Below, one piece after another: positions 1 to 6,011 of a DNA stretch of 8,219 nt. How positions within the stretch are numbered: position 1 is the stretch's first letter; each line of letters starts with the position of its first letter. The notes under the pieces are model-generated. The model was not told where the DNA came from and ran no database searches. It saw only the letters and a list, made by a program, of their open reading frames with translations. The position numbers were made by a program, and so were the translations under genes. Source of the stretch: Xanthobacteraceae bacterium (lineage in GTDB: Bacteria > Pseudomonadota > Alphaproteobacteria > Rhizobiales > Xanthobacteraceae); contig JASHRY010000116.1 in the NCBI GenBank assembly GCA_030037105.1, positions 1 through 8,219 of the forward strand. The letters run 5' to 3'.

Positions 1-324
1 ATTGCGCGTAAGATCGACGAAAATATCCTCGCCTCTGACCATCACTTGATAAGTGCGCAGTGGAACCTCGCAGGGTGGCTGCACCACCTTGCCGGTGGGG
101 ACATGGAATGCACCGAGATGCATGCAGCATTCGATCACGTCGCCTTCGAGCATGCCGTCGGCCAGACTCGCCGCCGCATGGGTGCATTCGTCGTCGGTGA
201 CATAGAAGGTGCCGTCGATGTTATATACCGCCAGCGTCTTGTCGCCGACCGCCACCGCCTTCACCGAGCCCGGCGCCACATCGGACCGGGAACAGATCCG
301 GATGACGCTGTCTGCATCCGCCAT
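1..324 (-). CDS. Rieske [2Fe-2S] ferredoxin, 3' end cut by window edge
   Basis: This is a small soluble electron carrier of the Rieske type, as used by ring-hydroxylating or other non-heme iron oxygenases to pass electrons from a reductase to the terminal oxygenase. My translation gives 108 residues with no stop before the window edge. The cluster-binding pattern is C47-T-H49, then 16 residues, then C66-C-M-H69, so both Cys/His pairs are present. GAFHVPTG at 71-78 follows, as is usual in this family. The ATG at 322-324 has a strong Shine-Dalgarno (GGGAGG) a few bases upstream, which fixes the start. Ferredoxins of this kind are about 100-115 residues, so only a few residues are probably missing. 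An odd feature is cysteine instead of the usual proline after the third ligand. The gene diverges from an FAD oxidoreductase; its oxygenase partner is not visible. A NirD-like nitrite reductase small subunit is a less likely alternative. Confidence 0.88.
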   Translation of the reverse strand, partial: MADADSVIRICSRSDVAPGSVKAVAVGDKTLAVYNIDGTFYVTDDECTHAAASLADGMLEGDVIECCMHLGAFHVPTGKVVQPPCEVPLRTYQVMVRGEDIFVDLTRN

Positions 325-381
325 GACCAATCCTCCCGTCGATCATCATAGTTTAGAACAAGCGCGACAGGCGCGGGAGCC
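325..381. promoter_or_regulatory. short divergent intergenic region between ferredoxin and FAD oxidoreductase
   Basis: These 57 bases separate two divergently transcribed genes and must carry the start signals of both, unless one is read from further away. Seen directly: Shine-Dalgarno-like GGGAGG for the minus-strand ferredoxin and GGGAG for the plus-strand oxidoreductase. A minus-strand TATGAT at 345-350 resembles a -10 box but has no convincing -35 at the right distance. I cannot define a plus-strand promoter. The short gap means the two promoters would nearly overlap, so co-regulation is plausible but is inference only. Confidence 0.35.
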
Positions 382-1476
382 ATGCAGATTCTTGTAGTCG
401 GCGCCGGCGTCGTCGGGCTTGCCGTGGCGCGCGCGGCCACGCGCGCCGGCCATGACGTGATCGTCGCCGAGGCGACCGGCGGCATCGGCAATGGCATCTC
501 CTCGCGCAATAGCGAGGTGATCCATGGCGGCCTTTATTATCCGACCGGCTCGCGGCGCGCGCGCCATTGCACGCACGGCCGCCGCCTGCTCTACGAATTC
601 TGCGCCGCGCATGGCGTCGCACACCGGAAATGCGGCAAGCTCGTCGTGGCGACGGACGATTCCGAGCTTGCCAAGGTTGAGACGATCCTCGCGCAGGGCC
701 GCGCGAACGGCGTCGAAGGGCTGGAGCTGATCGGCGGCAACGCCGCGCGCGCGCTCGAGCCGGAGCTTTCTTGCGTCGGCGCATTGCTGTCGCCGGAATC
801 CGGCATCATCGACAGCCACGGTTACATGCGCTCGCTCTGGGGCGAGATCGCGGACCGCGGCGGCATGATCGCGTTCGCGACGCCGATCGAGCGGATGTCG
901 TTTGCAAAATCGCGCTGGCAAGTACAATTCGGCGGCCGCGACGCTGGCGTGGTCGACTTTGACGCGGTGGTCACTGCGGCGGGCCTCGGCGCCCAGGCGC
1001 TGGCGCGGCGCATCGAGGGCTACCCGGCCGACAAGGTGCCGCCACTGAAGCTCGCCAAGGGCAATTATTTCGGCTTTGCCGGGCGCGCGGTGTTTTCGCG
1101 CCTCATCTATCCGACCCCGGTCGATGGCGGCCTCGGCGTGCACGTCACCATCGACCTTGCCGGCCGCATGCGCTTCGGCCCGGACGTCGAGTGGATCGAT
1201 CATGAAAGCTACACGGTCGATTCCGGCCGCGCCGCCGCCTTCTACGACCGCATCCGCAGCTATTGGCCGCGGCTGCCCGCCGGCTCTCTGGTGCCCGATT
1301 ATTGCGGCATCAGGCCCAAGCTCAGCGGGCCCGGCGAGCCGGCCGCCGATTTCATGATCGCCGCCGAGCCCGCGCACGGCCTGCCACGGCTCGTCAGTCT
1401 GTTCGGCATCGAATCGCCGGGGCTTACGGCATCGCTCGCGCTGGCAGATGAGGTCGTCGGCCACCTGTCGGCCTGA
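382..1476 (+). CDS. FAD-dependent oxidoreductase, L-2-hydroxyglutarate oxidase (LhgO)-type
   Basis: This 364-residue flavoprotein belongs to the DAO fold, COG0579-like group, which includes L-2-hydroxyglutarate dehydrogenase/oxidase. Members oxidise a 2-hydroxy acid to the 2-oxo acid with FAD and pass electrons to quinone or oxygen. The N-terminus carries the dinucleotide-binding loop GAGVVG at residues 7-12. SSRNSEVIHGGLYYP (about 41-55) is typical of the LhgO group. GIRPKLSGPG followed by DFMI near residues 310-330 matches the conserved C-terminal FAD/substrate region, and GIESPGLTASLA near 347-358 is the closing FAD contact. There is no signal peptide or membrane segment. The ATG is preceded by GGGAG at suitable spacing. 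The protein is shorter than E. coli LhgO (about 420 residues) but both conserved ends are present, so it looks complete. The substrate is uncertain; a related 2-hydroxy acid or amine substrate cannot be excluded. It is divergent from a Rieske ferredoxin and convergent with the DUF2865 gene. Confidence 0.85.
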   Translation: MQILVVGAGVVGLAVARAATRAGHDVIVAEATGGIGNGISSRNSEVIHGGLYYPTGSRRARHCTHGRRLLYEFCAAHGVAHRKCGKLVVATDDSELAKVETILAQGRANGVEGLELIGGNAARALEPELSCVGALLSPESGIIDSHGYMRSLWGEIADRGGMIAFATPIERMSFAKSRWQVQFGGRDAGVVDFDAVVTAAGLGAQALARRIEGYPADKVPPLKLAKGNYFGFAGRAVFSRLIYPTPVDGGLGVHVTIDLAGRMRFGPDVEWIDHESYTVDSGRAAAFYDRIRSYWPRLPAGSLVPDYCGIRPKLSGPGEPAADFMIAAEPAHGLPRLVSLFGIESPGLTASLALADEVVGHLSA

Positions 1477-1512
1477 CCGCGTTGGTTCCGTGCGCCTCTG
1501 CCTTCCCGCGGC

Positions 1513-2232
1513 TCAACGATCATCCCCGGCCCCTGGGTCTGCATCCGCGGGCGGCTCCGCATTGCGTCGAGTAAGCCGCAGGCGCGGCGATTGCGCCGCG
1601 GTCGCGGCGGACAGCGCGGACGCATCGACGGGCGTGAACGCCGCGCTCCGCCCGCCGCTTTTGCCGGTATAGGCCATGAATCCGTTCTTGGTGGCGACGA
1701 TGTCGCCGGGCCGCAACGTCGGATCGCTGGTCAGATCGTACGGAGCAAGCCCGAACACGTTCTTGCCGTTGCAGGTGCAATTCGGCACCAGATGCTGGCG
1801 GTACAGGAACGCGGTGTCGAGATCGGCGTAACGGGCGCCGTCACGGGCGACGGCGCGGTCGATTTCGCTGCCGAAGAAAACTTTGGTCCTGCTCGCCGGG
1901 CACATCGCGCGGCAAGTTTCGATCGGCGTCGCAGCGGTCACGTGATCGATGGGAAAGTGCAGCCCGTCACAAAGCCGCACGCAAAAGGCGACATAGCGTC
2001 CGGTGCTGCCGCTGCCTTGCCGCAAGGTCTCGAGCTGCCGCGGCATTGCCGCCGGTTCGGCATAGGAATTGACGTTGGCCGACGGCTTCGGCGGCTGCTC
2101 ATGGAAGCCGCCGAACAGGAAATCCAGAATGCCGGCGCGCGCCGGCTCCGCGAGCGCGCCGGCGGCCGCAAGCATGCCGAAGAGAACGGCCGCGCGCCAA
2201 TCCCACCGTTTGCCGCAGCGCCAATGCACCAT
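1513..2232 (-). CDS. DUF2865 family secreted cysteine-paired protein
   Basis: This 239-residue protein of unknown function matches my memory of the DUF2865 family, which is widespread in Hyphomicrobiales. Residues 1-33 look like a Sec signal peptide: a basic start, a hydrophobic stretch around 14-28, and a likely cleavage after ARA at 31-33. The mature part has six cysteines in three close pairs: C84/C88 in FCVRLCDG, C107/C111 in ETCRAMCP, and C152/C154 in NCTCNG. Together with VFFGSEID and AFLYR these define the conserved core, and the pairs suggest disulfides in the periplasm. A conserved LRPGDIVAT stretch follows near 180. The C-terminal 40 residues are low-complexity and probably disordered. 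GTGAGG lies upstream of the ATG at 2230-2232, supporting this start. It appears to be a single-gene unit, with its 3' end 36 bp from the convergent oxidoreductase. The family assignment is fairly secure; no activity can be assigned. Confidence 0.85.
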   Translation of the reverse strand: MVHWRCGKRWDWRAAVLFGMLAAAGALAEPARAGILDFLFGGFHEQPPKPSANVNSYAEPAAMPRQLETLRQGSGSTGRYVAFCVRLCDGLHFPIDHVTAATPIETCRAMCPASRTKVFFGSEIDRAVARDGARYADLDTAFLYRQHLVPNCTCNGKNVFGLAPYDLTSDPTLRPGDIVATKNGFMAYTGKSGGRSAAFTPVDASALSAATAAQSPRLRLTRRNAEPPADADPGAGDDR

Positions 2233-2501
2233 GGCGCAACCTCACAGCCAAGCTCCCGCGGGGAGCACGCAACTCGGCTCGATCAACCCGCCGCAGCCCC
2301 GAACGTTCCCCCGCCATGCGTTCCGACGATGGCGGAAAAAGTTCAAGATCGTGGCGGCAGGCTATCGGGTTTTGGTAAACGGCGCATTTTTCAGTCACGG
2401 CAAACAAACAATGAATAATCGACTCCGCCCGTGCGTCTCCGCGGAAATGCCGGAGACAACCGACGCAACGATGTCGCCCCGGCGCGAACGCCGCCGCACC
2501 T
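2233..2501. other. intergenic region upstream of DUF2865 gene and downstream of tadG
   Basis: This 269-bp stretch has no credible gene. Both neighbours are on the minus strand, so it holds the end of the tad unit and the leader of the DUF2865 gene. Visible structure includes two hairpins just after the tadG stop and a perfect inverted repeat of CCGCCAT/ATGGCGG at 2311-2317 and 2329-2335, which would form a 7-bp stem in the DUF2865 leader transcript. There is also an 8-bp palindrome, GAACGTTC, at 2301-2308. The part around 2336-2415 is more AT-rich and is the likeliest place for the DUF2865 promoter, but I found no convincing -35/-10 pair. Confidence 0.5.
2435..2493 (-). terminator. candidate tandem hairpins after tadG
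   Basis: Two perfect stem-loops lie just 3' of the tadG stop codon (2502-2504). The first has a 5-bp stem at 2480-2484/2489-2493, with a loop that reads TTCG on the minus strand. The second has a 7-bp stem, GTCTCCG at 2435-2441 and CGGAGAC at 2451-2457, with a 9-nt loop. Neither is followed by a T-run on the minus strand, so this is not a classical Rho-independent terminator. They could protect the mRNA 3' end or act with Rho. Confidence 0.35.
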
Positions 2502-4190
2502 TCAGTTCACCAGAACGGCGCCGTCGCAACGCACGCCGGTGACCCAAACGTCGGCCTGACCGATGCCCACGCCGACCGTCGCGAGAATGCTTGCGAGCAA
2601 CTGATCAAGCGGCGCCGTTTCCGCGGCGAGAATGTTGCCGGCCGTTTGCGTCACCACCGACGGCAGGCCAATGCCGAGCCCCGCCACCGACGCATCGAGG
2701 GTCAGGCTTCCCAGCAACTGCGAGACCAGGGACGAGGTGTAGTCCGTCGTGCTCACCGTTTGCGGGGTCTGCGCCTCGATCTCGCTGTAGCTGAAGCTGA
2801 CCGGCGTGGACGACGTATTGTCCATCGCCACATGGGCCAAGCCGGTGATCGATAGCCCGGGAGCCGAAACCAGGGTGGCGGGTCCCGGCTGCGGCGCCTG
2901 CGTCAGATTGTTGAAATCCGCGGCGCTCACGTTGCCGATCCAGCTATCGACGACGCCCGGCGTCACGCCGAGCGTGACTGAGGAGGTGCTGACGTCCGGA
3001 TAGCCGCACTGCACCGAATTCAACGTCGCGGAGCCGGAAGCGACGTTGACGTAGATCGGCACGGTGACGGACGAGATGCCGCCGGTTCCCTGCAATTGCG
3101 CCGTCAACAGCAGCCGTGTTTGCGCCGTGTAGACGCGGGCGCCGACCGGTCCGACGGTCACCCAGCTCGTGCCGACCGGCGGCTGGCCGATCGCCAGCAG
3201 CATCGAGACCGACACGATCCCCGGCAGGCCGGCGCTCAGGGAGGCGGCCACCTGGTTGTCGCCGTTGGCGAGGCCGGCCGCGGCGGTCAAGAGATTGAAA
3301 GTCGAAACGGAAACGGTGCTGCTCGGCGTTTGGCCGATCATCATCGAGCCGTAGGGGCCGGGGTTGACCAGGGAGCCCAACGGAATCGTCGCCGTTGCGC
3401 CGTTGACGGCGGCGGCGATTTGCGACAGCGCAGTCACCGCCGCGCTTGTCCCCGACTCCGCCTGCTCGCTGTCGAGCACGGCGTTGATGACGGTGCCGAT
3501 ATTCGCGCTTCCGCTCAGCAGCGCGGTATAGCTCACGCCGCTCACGTTCAACCGCGAGGCCAGGGCGTTCATGAAGCCGAACAGGTCCACGTCGGCGCCG
3601 ATCAGCGATTGGTAGTCCATGGCCGACAGCGACAATGATGTGCCGAGCATTTGCCCCAAGATCTGATTGAGCAGGCCGCCGTTCACGGAGACGAGCGTCG
3701 AGCCGATGGCGAAGGACGCGAATGCCGTCGCCGCGGCGGTGGCGACCGTACGAATATCAAAGCTGTCGCGACCGATGAGGACGCGGCCGAAGAACAGCGG
3801 GGTCGTCGTCTGCAGCGTCACTTGCACCGCGTTGGCCGCCGCGACCGACGCCGGCGTGAATCGTTGCGCCGGCGGCAGCGACGGATCGGCGACATAGATT
3901 CCCGGCACGATATCGGCCGGCGCGGTGGCGTTGAAATTGTTGTCGGCGACGGCGGCGGCAACCGCGTCCGCGGCGTCGGGAATATCGGCGGCGGCGACCA
4001 GCGCCGCGATGTCGGTGGTGCTTTGCGCCTTGCGCCGGTCGGCAAACACATCGCCGAGATCGACGCCGAACGCGGCCGCCCCCACGATCAACGTCACGAT
4101 CAAGGCCGACATGATCGCGATATTGCCGCCTCGGTCGGCGACGAATGCCTTCATCTTGTTCGGCATCGGATGCGCCGAACTAATAGCCAC
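2502..4190 (-). CDS. tadG: TadG-like Tad/Flp pilus assembly protein
   Basis: This 562-residue protein is of the TadG type, an inner-membrane-anchored component with a large exported domain that works with TadE/TadF in Tad (Flp) pilus biogenesis. The N-terminus shows the family signature: a short basic segment, DRGGNIAIMSALIVTLIVG (about 19-37) forming one membrane helix, then VFADRRKAQSTTDIAALVAA, matching the conserved helix after the anchor. The rest is rich in Ala, Val, Ser, Thr and Gly, looks beta-rich, and has two cysteines (C395 and C555) that could form one disulfide. I see no von Willebrand A domain MIDAS motif (DxSxS), unlike longer TadG proteins. The listed start is a GTG at 4188-4190 overlapping the end of tadE by 11 bp; only a weak GGTGAT precedes it. 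ATG codons at 4164-4166 and 4152-4154 are alternatives, the latter starting MKAF just before the anchor. The overlap implies translational coupling with tadE. Confidence 0.78.
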   Translation of the reverse strand: MAISSAHPMPNKMKAFVADRGGNIAIMSALIVTLIVGAAAFGVDLGDVFADRRKAQSTTDIAALVAAADIPDAADAVAAAVADNNFNATAPADIVPGIYVADPSLPPAQRFTPASVAAANAVQVTLQTTTPLFFGRVLIGRDSFDIRTVATAAATAFASFAIGSTLVSVNGGLLNQILGQMLGTSLSLSAMDYQSLIGADVDLFGFMNALASRLNVSGVSYTALLSGSANIGTVINAVLDSEQAESGTSAAVTALSQIAAAVNGATATIPLGSLVNPGPYGSMMIGQTPSSTVSVSTFNLLTAAAGLANGDNQVAASLSAGLPGIVSVSMLLAIGQPPVGTSWVTVGPVGARVYTAQTRLLLTAQLQGTGGISSVTVPIYVNVASGSATLNSVQCGYPDVSTSSVTLGVTPGVVDSWIGNVSAADFNNLTQAPQPGPATLVSAPGLSITGLAHVAMDNTSSTPVSFSYSEIEAQTPQTVSTTDYTSSLVSQLLGSLTLDASVAGLGIGLPSVVTQTAGNILAAETAPLDQLLASILATVGVGIGQADVWVTGVRCDGAVLVN

Positions 4191-4620
4191 CGCGCGGGAT
4201 CACCGCGCTGCGGACGATATCTGACGCCGGCATCGGTATGATGCTCGGCAACGAAAAGATGAACGAAGCGGAATCGTCATAGCTGACCGTCACGACAAAC
4301 ACCGTGTCGTCGCTGGGCGACGGCGCGGCGCTGACCGAAAGACGGCCGGGCGAAATAAACGGATAGTAGGAGACGTTCGCCGTCACATAGTTCTGCGCCA
4401 GGCTCGCCCGCTCGCTGTCGGTGAGGCCGGCGATTGAGCTGCGCGCGGCTTCGGCGGCAAGCTGCTGAACGCCATGGATCGTGGCCAGATACGTGCCGTA
4501 GACGATAATGCCGAACAGCAAGATGATGAAAAGCGGAAAGACCAGCGCAAATTCGACCGCCGACGCGGCCGCGCGATCCTGCAGAAGGCGTCTCGGCGCG
4601 ATGTCGGCGCAGCACCACAT
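4180..4620 (-). CDS. tadE: TadE-like pilus assembly (pseudopilin-type) protein
   Basis: This 146-residue protein of the TadE family is a small, type IV prepilin-like membrane protein of Tad secretion/pilus systems. Residues 15-44 carry the diagnostic stretch: DRAAASAVEFALVFPLF followed by a hydrophobic run to about Y44, giving one membrane helix. E23-F24 sits where pseudopilins have the conserved Glu at +5 after the prepilin peptidase site; here the residue before the would-be cut is Ala18 rather than Gly, so processing is possible but unproven. The C-terminal 100 residues form the exported domain, including LAAEAARSSIAG just after the helix. The ATG at 4618-4620 lacks a good Shine-Dalgarno at ideal spacing (AAGG lies about 13 nt away). 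It overlaps tadG by 11 bp, forming a two-gene unit. No flp pilin, TadA ATPase, RcpA secretin or TadV peptidase genes are in view, so the pair is either an orphan or the end of a locus elsewhere. Confidence 0.85.
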   Translation of the reverse strand: MWCCADIAPRRLLQDRAAASAVEFALVFPLFIILLFGIIVYGTYLATIHGVQQLAAEAARSSIAGLTDSERASLAQNYVTANVSYYPFISPGRLSVSAAPSPSDDTVFVVTVSYDDSASFIFSLPSIIPMPASDIVRSAVIPRGGY

Positions 4621-4792
4621 GCGCCAAATCTGACCTTGGCATTTTTACACACAATGAACAAAATTTTCCGCGATTTGGATCGCGCGGCGAATTGTTTGGC
4701 TTTGCAGTAATGATAGGGCTATCGAAAATGATACCCCGTTATTGCCAGTAACGAATTCTCCGCGATCCGCGGCGTGAACAATTCGGGCGCGG
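4621..4792. promoter_or_regulatory. AT-rich gap between lysR-type gene and tadE
   Basis: This 172-bp gap is clearly more AT-rich than its surroundings between about 4640 and 4760. It separates the lysR-type stop from tadE, both on the minus strand, so it should contain the end of one transcript and the promoter of the next. Two minus-strand TATCAT copies (4710-4715 and 4728-4733) resemble -10 boxes but lack clear -35 partners. An interrupted palindrome GATAG-GG-CTATC occupies 4712-4723. An imperfect direct repeat (TTGCAGTAATGA at 4702-4713, TTGCCAGTAACGA at 4742-4754) surrounds it. I cannot place the promoter firmly. Confidence 0.4.
4661..4684 (-). terminator. weak candidate terminator after lysR-type gene
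   Basis: On the minus strand a perfect 6-bp stem, CGCGAT at 4679-4684 paired with ATCGCG at 4669-4674, encloses a CCAA tetraloop. It is followed by GAAAATTTTG, giving a short T-run. The stem is short and the T-run is offset by five bases, so it may equally be part of the tadE leader. A second small stem, CCGCG/CGCGG at 4760-4772 with a 3-nt loop, lies closer to the stop but has no T-run. Confidence 0.3.
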
Positions 4793-5674
4793 TCAGGCGA
4801 TGAGTTCGTCTTTCCGGCTTGGCGGCGACAACATTTTCAGCGTTGCGATGATCGGCGCAACCCTTGTCGGCTCCACGACGGGGCGCACGAAGATGCCGGC
4901 GCGAAGCGGCGACAACGCCGGCAGATAGTATTCGCGCGCCACCATGAGCGGCTTGGCCACGTGCCGCGCCGGCAATGCCATCAGCCCGATTCCGGCCGCG
5001 GCCGCCGCCAGGCGCACATGGTAATCCGCGCCGGCGAAGGCCACACGATAGGCCAGCCCGGCCTTCTCCAGGGCGGCGATCATCGGCTGATCGGGCGAAC
5101 TATCCGACCCGCAGACCAGGGGAACGGGGCTGGCGTGACGCAGGACGAAATCGCGATTGCGCACCCAGACGATATCCTCATTCCATTCAAAGACCGGAGC
5201 GCCGATTTCCGCCGGCGGATTGGCGACGCACGTGACGTCGAGATATCCTTCGGCCCAGGCTTTCGCCAATTCGCGCGAATGATCGGAATACATGTACACC
5301 TGCCCGGCGTCATGTTTGACTGCCGTCCAGGCGCTCAAGAATTGCTCGGCGAAAAGGGGGGAGAGTCCCAAGCGAATCGGTTGCGAATCGTTGACCGCGC
5401 CGCCGATGGATAGGATCTGATCGTTGGCTTCGAGCAGCTTGCGCGCGGACGCGAGAACGAGCTTGCCCTTCGGCGTCAACGAGACGCCGCCCGTTGCCCG
5501 CTCGAAGATCGTGCCGCCCACCAGGACTTGCAGCCGCTTCATCTGCACGCTGATCGCGGGTTGACTGAGGCCTAATTTTTCGCCGGCCTTGGAAAAACTG
5601 CCCATTTCCGCAATGACGACCAGCGTCCTCACGATTTCGGTCGGAATGTTGATGTGCTGATAGCGTCGGTGCAT
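4793..5674 (-). CDS. LysR-type transcriptional regulator
   Basis: This is a 293-residue regulator of the LysR family, of normal length. Residues about 10-70 form the winged helix-turn-helix: EIVRTLVVIAEMGSFSKAG, then LGLSQPAISVQMKRLQ as the recognition helix (about 34-49), then the wing with FERATGGVSLTPKGKLVL. The linker helix follows to about residue 90. From IRLGLSPLFAEQFL (near 100) onward is the periplasmic-binding-protein-like effector domain, which is more divergent than the DNA-binding part; I cannot name its ligand. The ATG at 5672-5674 has only a weak Shine-Dalgarno. The gene stands alone: tadE lies 172 bp downstream on the same strand and polA ends upstream, with no divergent partner gene, which is unusual for LysR regulators and leaves its target unknown. 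The inverted motifs upstream suggest autoregulation, by inference. Confidence 0.92.
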   Translation of the reverse strand: MHRRYQHINIPTEIVRTLVVIAEMGSFSKAGEKLGLSQPAISVQMKRLQVLVGGTIFERATGGVSLTPKGKLVLASARKLLEANDQILSIGGAVNDSQPIRLGLSPLFAEQFLSAWTAVKHDAGQVYMYSDHSRELAKAWAEGYLDVTCVANPPAEIGAPVFEWNEDIVWVRNRDFVLRHASPVPLVCGSDSSPDQPMIAALEKAGLAYRVAFAGADYHVRLAAAAAGIGLMALPARHVAKPLMVAREYYLPALSPLRAGIFVRPVVEPTRVAPIIATLKMLSPPSRKDELIA

Positions 5675-5700
5675 GTCGCCAGCCTGCCGAAGCCGATGGT

Positions 5701-5743
5701 TTTACGTAAATCTCCTTACATCTCAAAGTCATACCCGAATCAA
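5701..5743 (-). promoter_or_regulatory. candidate promoter and operator of the lysR-type gene
   Basis: On the minus strand TTGATT (5738-5743) and TGTAAG (5715-5720) are separated by exactly 17 bp. Each matches four of six bases of the sigma-70 -35 and -10 consensus. Transcription would start near 5708, about 35 bases before the ATG. A perfect 10-bp palindrome, TTTACGTAAA at 5701-5710, lies on the predicted start site, a position where a bound protein would block initiation. Confidence 0.4.
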
Positions 5744-5810
5744 CCAAGCATACCGCGGCATTGATCGCGGATACATCAAAAAGTTGTTACAATCGATGTA
5801 AGCTACGTAA
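5702..5810. repeat. inverted pair of TTACGTA/CTTACATC modules
   Basis: The module TTACGTA (5702-5708), six bases, CTTACATC (5715-5722) recurs in inverted orientation as GATGTAAG (5795-5802), one base, TACGTAA (5804-5810). The 7- and 8-base words are exact in both copies while the inner spacing differs (6 versus 1). The copies are about 72 bp apart with AT-rich DNA between, including the odd-centred palindrome TTGT-T-ACAA at 5784-5792. This arrangement suggests binding sites for a regulator, most simply the adjacent LysR-type protein. Confidence 0.5.
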
Positions 5811-5979
5811 GATAGTAGATGCCGCCGCGGCCTCGGTCGATGGAGTTTTTTCGCGCCGCGGACATCGGACATGACGGAGTATGGCGGCGGACCGCGCCTC
5901 CGGGCCATCATGGTAACGGCAAGGCTCCTTCTCGTTGCCGGACCGGAACCGGCGATCCATGCGGAAGGAAGCGACGCGG

Positions 5980-6005
5980 AAAAACCGCCGGGTCACGCCC
6001 GGCGG
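5980..6005 (-). terminator. Rho-independent terminator of polA
   Basis: The minus strand reads CCGCCGGG, CGTGA, CCCGGCGG, then TTTTT: a perfect 8-bp GC-rich stem (5998-6005 with 5985-5992), a 5-nt loop and five T residues at 5984-5980. It begins seven bases after the polA stop codon (6012-6014), exactly where an intrinsic terminator is expected. It separates polA from the lysR-type gene downstream. Confidence 0.88.
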
Positions 6006-6011
6006 AGAGCG

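Larger units (their letters stand above)
5675..6011. other. 337-bp gene-free region between lysR-type gene and polA
   Basis: No credible gene is present; short frames here are compositionally unlike the neighbouring genes and run into antisense polA. The left part (5700-5815) is AT-rich and holds the candidate lysR-type promoter and the repeated TTACGTA/CTTACATC motifs. The middle (about 5816-5975) is GC-rich and shows nothing definite beyond a 6-bp hairpin (CGGCAA at 5917-5922, TTGCCG at 5935-5940) without a T-run. The right end holds the polA terminator. Confidence 0.6.

Noticed and set aside
346..1464. A long minus-strand open frame antisense to the FAD oxidoreductase
   Set aside because: It mirrors a protein with clear FAD-binding motifs; the antisense product is Arg/Ala/Asp-rich with no recognisable domain, as expected for GC-rich shadow frames.
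1477..1512. CCGCG/CGCGG inverted repeat between the convergent genes, as a shared terminator
   Set aside because: Only five base pairs with a loop of about 25 nt and no T-run on either strand.
1591..2418. A 275-codon plus-strand open frame
   Set aside because: It lies antisense to the DUF2865 gene, which has a signal peptide, family core and Shine-Dalgarno; the plus-strand product has none of these.
3096..4241. Plus-strand open frames opposite tadG
   Set aside because: Their products are Arg/Gly/His-rich and repetitive in composition, and tadG on the other strand has a clear family signature.
5917..5940. CGGCAA/TTGCCG hairpin as a terminator or small RNA
   Set aside because: A 6-bp stem with a 12-nt loop and no T-run; this is common by chance in such DNA.
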